From positions 1 to 7,790 of the forward strand of contig CAZZIZ010000158.1 in assembly GCA_964654535.1 (NCBI GenBank): a stretch of DNA of 7,790 nucleotides. Direction: 5' to 3'. Positions 5,739 to 7,790 of this stretch are shown piece after piece (position 1 is the first letter of the stretch; the number at the start of each line of letters is the position of its first letter). Made by a program: the position numbers and the translations under genes. This DNA comes from CAZZIZ01 sp964654535 (lineage in GTDB: Bacteria > Bacteroidota > Bacteroidia > Chitinophagales > UBA2359). The notes beneath the pieces are model-generated. The model made no database searches. It was not told the DNA's origin and saw only the letters and a list, made by a program, of their open reading frames with translations.

Positions 5739-6415
5739 AACTTACGACGCATTATCTCTTGATAGATAACCGCATCACGCAGGTTGAAGTCAAACTCGCC
5801 TGCTTGAGTTAGTTTTTTCTTAATAGCGGAAGAGCGGCGCTTGCCCTTTTTACCAGCTTCCAAATCTGAAATGTCTCCGATAGCGTTGTCGGCAAAAAAG
5901 TCATTTTCGGGTGCTTGAATACGGTTTGACATATCAAGTGTACCCGTAAGTTTTGCCCTTGGCTTTTTAACTGGAGTTTTATACTTCTTTTTCTTTACTG
6001 GTTTTGGCGTTCGCTGTTGCGCAGCAGGTTGAGCACTTGCCGGTGGAGGAGTTTTCTCACGCTCAAACATGCGCTCGCGTTCTCTCGCTCCCGGTTGTTT
6101 TGATACCGTTGGCTGGTAGCTTTCTTCATCCTGCAATACACGTCTGTCAGGTAATCTCTCCATTCCAGGTCTCTGCGCCGCAGGAACTGGCTGACGAGTT
6201 TCACTAGGCTCATTTCCAAACTCCTTCTGTTCTTGTATGCGTCTCGCTTTTTCTTGAGCCTGTTTTATCAGGTCTTCGAAAGTAGTCGGCATATTTTCTC
6301 CAGTAGGCGTCGGTTCATGTGGAGGGAATTGCGTTTTCTTTTTTCCTTTATTTATTGCGCCAATAATATTGCTCACAACAATCACGATGAATATGATGAT
6401 ACCTATGTAATCCAT
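5735..6415 (-). CDS. Single-pass membrane protein of unknown function with a basic, Pro/Gln-rich tail
   Basis: A 226-residue protein I cannot name. Residues 3-20 form one hydrophobic helix, followed at once by KGKKK (23-27), so by the positive-inside rule the long tail is cytoplasmic. A short helix-prone charged stretch (45-66) precedes a Pro/Gln/Arg-rich, probably disordered region (67-160) with a Lys-rich block KPVKKKKYKTPVKK (137-150). The end, EFDFNLRDAVIYQEIMRRKF (207-226), is the most ordered and conserved-looking part; I recall similar C-termini on uncharacterised Bacteroidota proteins, unverified. The start is ATG 6415 because the membrane helix begins immediately. The gene lies 23 bp downstream of the MFS transporter gene on the same strand, so cotranscription is likely. 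Its stop overlaps the aspartate kinase stop by 4 bp, tail to tail. A scaffold or membrane-tether role is only a guess. Confidence 0.85.
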   Translation of the reverse strand: MDYIGIIIFIVIVVSNIIGAINKGKKKTQFPPHEPTPTGENMPTTFEDLIKQAQEKARRIQEQKEFGNEPSETRQPVPAAQRPGMERLPDRRVLQDEESYQPTVSKQPGARERERMFEREKTPPPASAQPAAQQRTPKPVKKKKYKTPVKKPRAKLTGTLDMSNRIQAPENDFFADNAIGDISDLEAGKKGKRRSSAIKKKLTQAGEFDFNLRDAVIYQEIMRRKF

Positions 6416-6438
6416 ACTTGCTAAATATAAAAATTAAG

Positions 6439-7665
6439 CTACTTAATTTTCCGCACAAAGACCATAAAGTAGATCCAAGCGAGAATAGTCAGTATAAATC
6501 CAACGTACATAGGGATAGAATAGTTCGAACTTATAAATAGACTAAACAATATTGGGGTAGCGGCAGCCAGCGACTGTACCGATTGGTTGATACCAATGGT
6601 TTCGCCTTGGATATCCTGTTTGGCTAAGTTTGAAATTACCGCCAGTGAAGGAGGGAAAGTCAATCCTTGGCATGCCACCAAGATGGTCATAAGTATGGCG
6701 AACACCAGCCAATAGTCAGGTACAAGAATTATAAGGTAAGCAAATGCAAAAATGGGAAGTGAAATGCTCAGTATTTGCTTTGGCTTAAAGCGGTTCGAAA
6801 ACCAAGGCAGTATAACTCCCTGCGCAATGGCAATGCAAATTCCCATAAAACCAAACAAGAGACCAATTTCAAATCTGTCAAAGCCAAAGCGATCAGTCAC
6901 GTAAAACTGAAAAAGTTGTAAGAAAAAATTGAAGCCCAACGTAATCATAAAAATTACGATGAACATATGCCTAAGCGAAGGAGTTTTAATAGCCTTAATG
7001 ATGTTTCTAGGGCCAGTAAGAATTGAAACGGTTTTAGAGGTACGGTTGTGATTGGTCTCTTTAAAAACAAAAATCAAGAAGAGTATGTTCAGACCAGTTA
7101 TAATATTCGCACCAATAAAAGGAGTAATGTTGCCAAAGGAAGAGTGAAAGCTAGAGTTACTTAGTACTCCACCAAGCACAGCGCCAATGATAAAACCCAA
7201 ACCAAAAGCAACGCCCGTTAGCCCGAAGTTTTTAGCCTTTTCTTCCGCTGAGCTAACATCAGCAATAGCCGATTGCACAATGAGCAGGCTTCCACCGGTT
7301 AAGCCTGCACCCAAACGACTCAGCCACAAAATAGGGTAGCTTGCGTAGGAAATACCGATAATAAAAACGAAGTAAAAAATAAAGTTCATCGAGTAGGTTA
7401 GCATTAGCAAACGCCGCCGCCCGTACCTATCTGAAAGGGCACCAATAAATGGAGCGCCTAAGAAAGTTCCCACCGAAAATGTAGCCATCAAAATAATGTA
7501 CAGTTGGGCGAGGAGATCAGCGTTATATTGATTGGTAAAAATGCCGTTGCTGTCGGGATAAAAAAGAAAGCCGTAAACAGGAAGAACCATACCAAAGCCC
7601 AACAAATCGAGAAAGTTGGTGCTAAAAATTTTAAGGAGACTGGTTTTTTGGGATTCGGGCTTCAA
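6439..7665 (-). CDS. MFS transporter, TetA-like (TCR/Tet family) drug or metabolite antiporter
   Basis: A 408-residue inner-membrane transporter with about 12 hydrophobic segments in two halves separated by a polar loop (about 202-226). The major facilitator motif A between helices 2 and 3 is clear, GALSDRYGRR (75-84). A TetA-like stretch follows: SRLGAGLTGG (116-125), then IADVSSAEEKAKNFGL (134-149), then GLGFIIGAVLGG (155-166). In the last, Ala162 stands where many antiporters have Pro. The start of the first helix, LDLLGFGMVLPV (19-30), is also typical. Substrate cannot be inferred; tetracycline resistance should not be assumed. The start is unusual: TTG at 7665 is the only reasonable codon, since an in-frame stop lies at 7672-7674 and the first internal ATG (Met26) would remove half of helix 1. 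The gene leads the small-membrane-protein gene downstream. The TetR gene in this window is about 3.7 kb away and is not obviously its regulator. Confidence 0.93.
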   Translation of the reverse strand: MKPESQKTSLLKIFSTNFLDLLGFGMVLPVYGFLFYPDSNGIFTNQYNADLLAQLYIILMATFSVGTFLGAPFIGALSDRYGRRRLLMLTYSMNFIFYFVFIIGISYASYPILWLSRLGAGLTGGSLLIVQSAIADVSSAEEKAKNFGLTGVAFGLGFIIGAVLGGVLSNSSFHSSFGNITPFIGANIITGLNILFLIFVFKETNHNRTSKTVSILTGPRNIIKAIKTPSLRHMFIVIFMITLGFNFFLQLFQFYVTDRFGFDRFEIGLLFGFMGICIAIAQGVILPWFSNRFKPKQILSISLPIFAFAYLIILVPDYWLVFAILMTILVACQGLTFPPSLAVISNLAKQDIQGETIGINQSVQSLAAATPILFSLFISSNYSIPMYVGFILTILAWIYFMVFVRKIK

Positions 7666-7682
7666 GGACTCTTATTGAAGAG

Positions 7683-7690
7683 CGAAAATA
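7683..7690 (-). promoter_or_regulatory. Candidate -7 box of the MFS operon
   Basis: TATTTTCG on the minus strand differs from TAnnTTTG at one base and sits 17 nt upstream of the TTG start. No TTTG is visible at the -33 position. The rest of the right edge (7691-7776) holds a 5-bp inverted repeat GCACT-GA-AGTGC (7742-7753) and nothing else I can name. Confidence 0.25.
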
Positions 7691-7776
7691 AGCTAAGCAT
7701 ATTGTTTGCCGTTGATTTTTATTCAGAAGAGGAGCTGGTGCGCACTGAAGTGCAATACCGAATGTTATGCGGATTT

Positions 7777-7790
7777 TTTGGGCGTGCCCC
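7777..7790. repeat. Start of a second, inverted copy of the structured element, cut by the window edge
   Basis: TTTGGGCGTGCCCC is the exact reverse complement of 622-635, the end block of the element at 471-635. A 14-base identity in an intergenic position is unlikely by chance. The remainder should continue beyond base 7790. Confidence 0.6.

Noticed and set aside
6439..7665. Naming the MFS gene as a tetracycline-resistance tetA because a TetR regulator is in the window
   Set aside because: The regulator is about 3.7 kb away with other genes between, and TetA-like MFS proteins of Bacteroidota have many or unknown substrates.
7675..7790. Open plus-strand frame running off the right edge (includes FAVDFYSEEELVRTEVQYRM)
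   Set aside because: It has no ATG before 7767, no promoter, overlaps the predicted MFS promoter and runs into the repeat end block. It could be a gene remnant, but too little is visible to call it.

Overview
The window looks like ordinary chromosome of a Bacteroidota bacterium, most likely a flavobacterium-like lineage; genus cannot be fixed from this sequence. The reasons are the near absence of Shine-Dalgarno sequences, exact matches to the Bacteroidota -7 promoter box TAnnTTTG just upstream of three genes, the fbp / GNAT acetyltransferase / aspartate kinase neighbourhood (which I recall from flavobacteria, unverified), and an intergenic repeat of a kind I recall from Bacteroidota genomes (also unverified).

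Layout, left to right. A small acidic protein of unknown function (2-361, minus) is followed by a doubtful 26-residue ORF (403-483, plus) whose end runs into a 165-bp structured intergenic element (471-635). Next, on the minus strand, come a secreted PBP4-type D-alanyl-D-alanine carboxypeptidase (661-2115) and, upstream of it, a TetR-family regulator (2146-2781) with a palindrome over its own predicted transcription start. Class I fructose-1,6-bisphosphatase (2868-3896, minus) is divergent from a translationally coupled pair on the plus strand: a GNAT acetyltransferase of the diamine-acetyltransferase type (3994-4482) and aspartate kinase (4479-5738). Aspartate kinase meets, tail to tail with a 4-bp overlap, a single-pass membrane protein of unknown function (5735-6415, minus). 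That gene lies 23 bp downstream of a TetA-like major facilitator transporter (6439-7665, minus), so the two probably form one transcript. The last 14 bases are the beginning of a second, inverted copy of the structured element.

The genes do not form one pathway. They cover wall remodelling (dacB), gluconeogenesis (fbp), entry to the aspartate amino-acid family (aspartate kinase), transport (MFS) and regulation (TetR). I see no transposase, CRISPR array, phage genes, rRNA or tRNA, and no sign of a multi-gene defence or biosynthetic system. The least explained item is the two-hairpin intergenic element, with a second copy starting at the right edge. Smaller points are the promoter/operator layout of the TetR and dacB genes, with dacB predicted to have a leaderless mRNA. 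No gene-free stretch exceeds 300 bases; the longest (484-660) is almost entirely the structured element.
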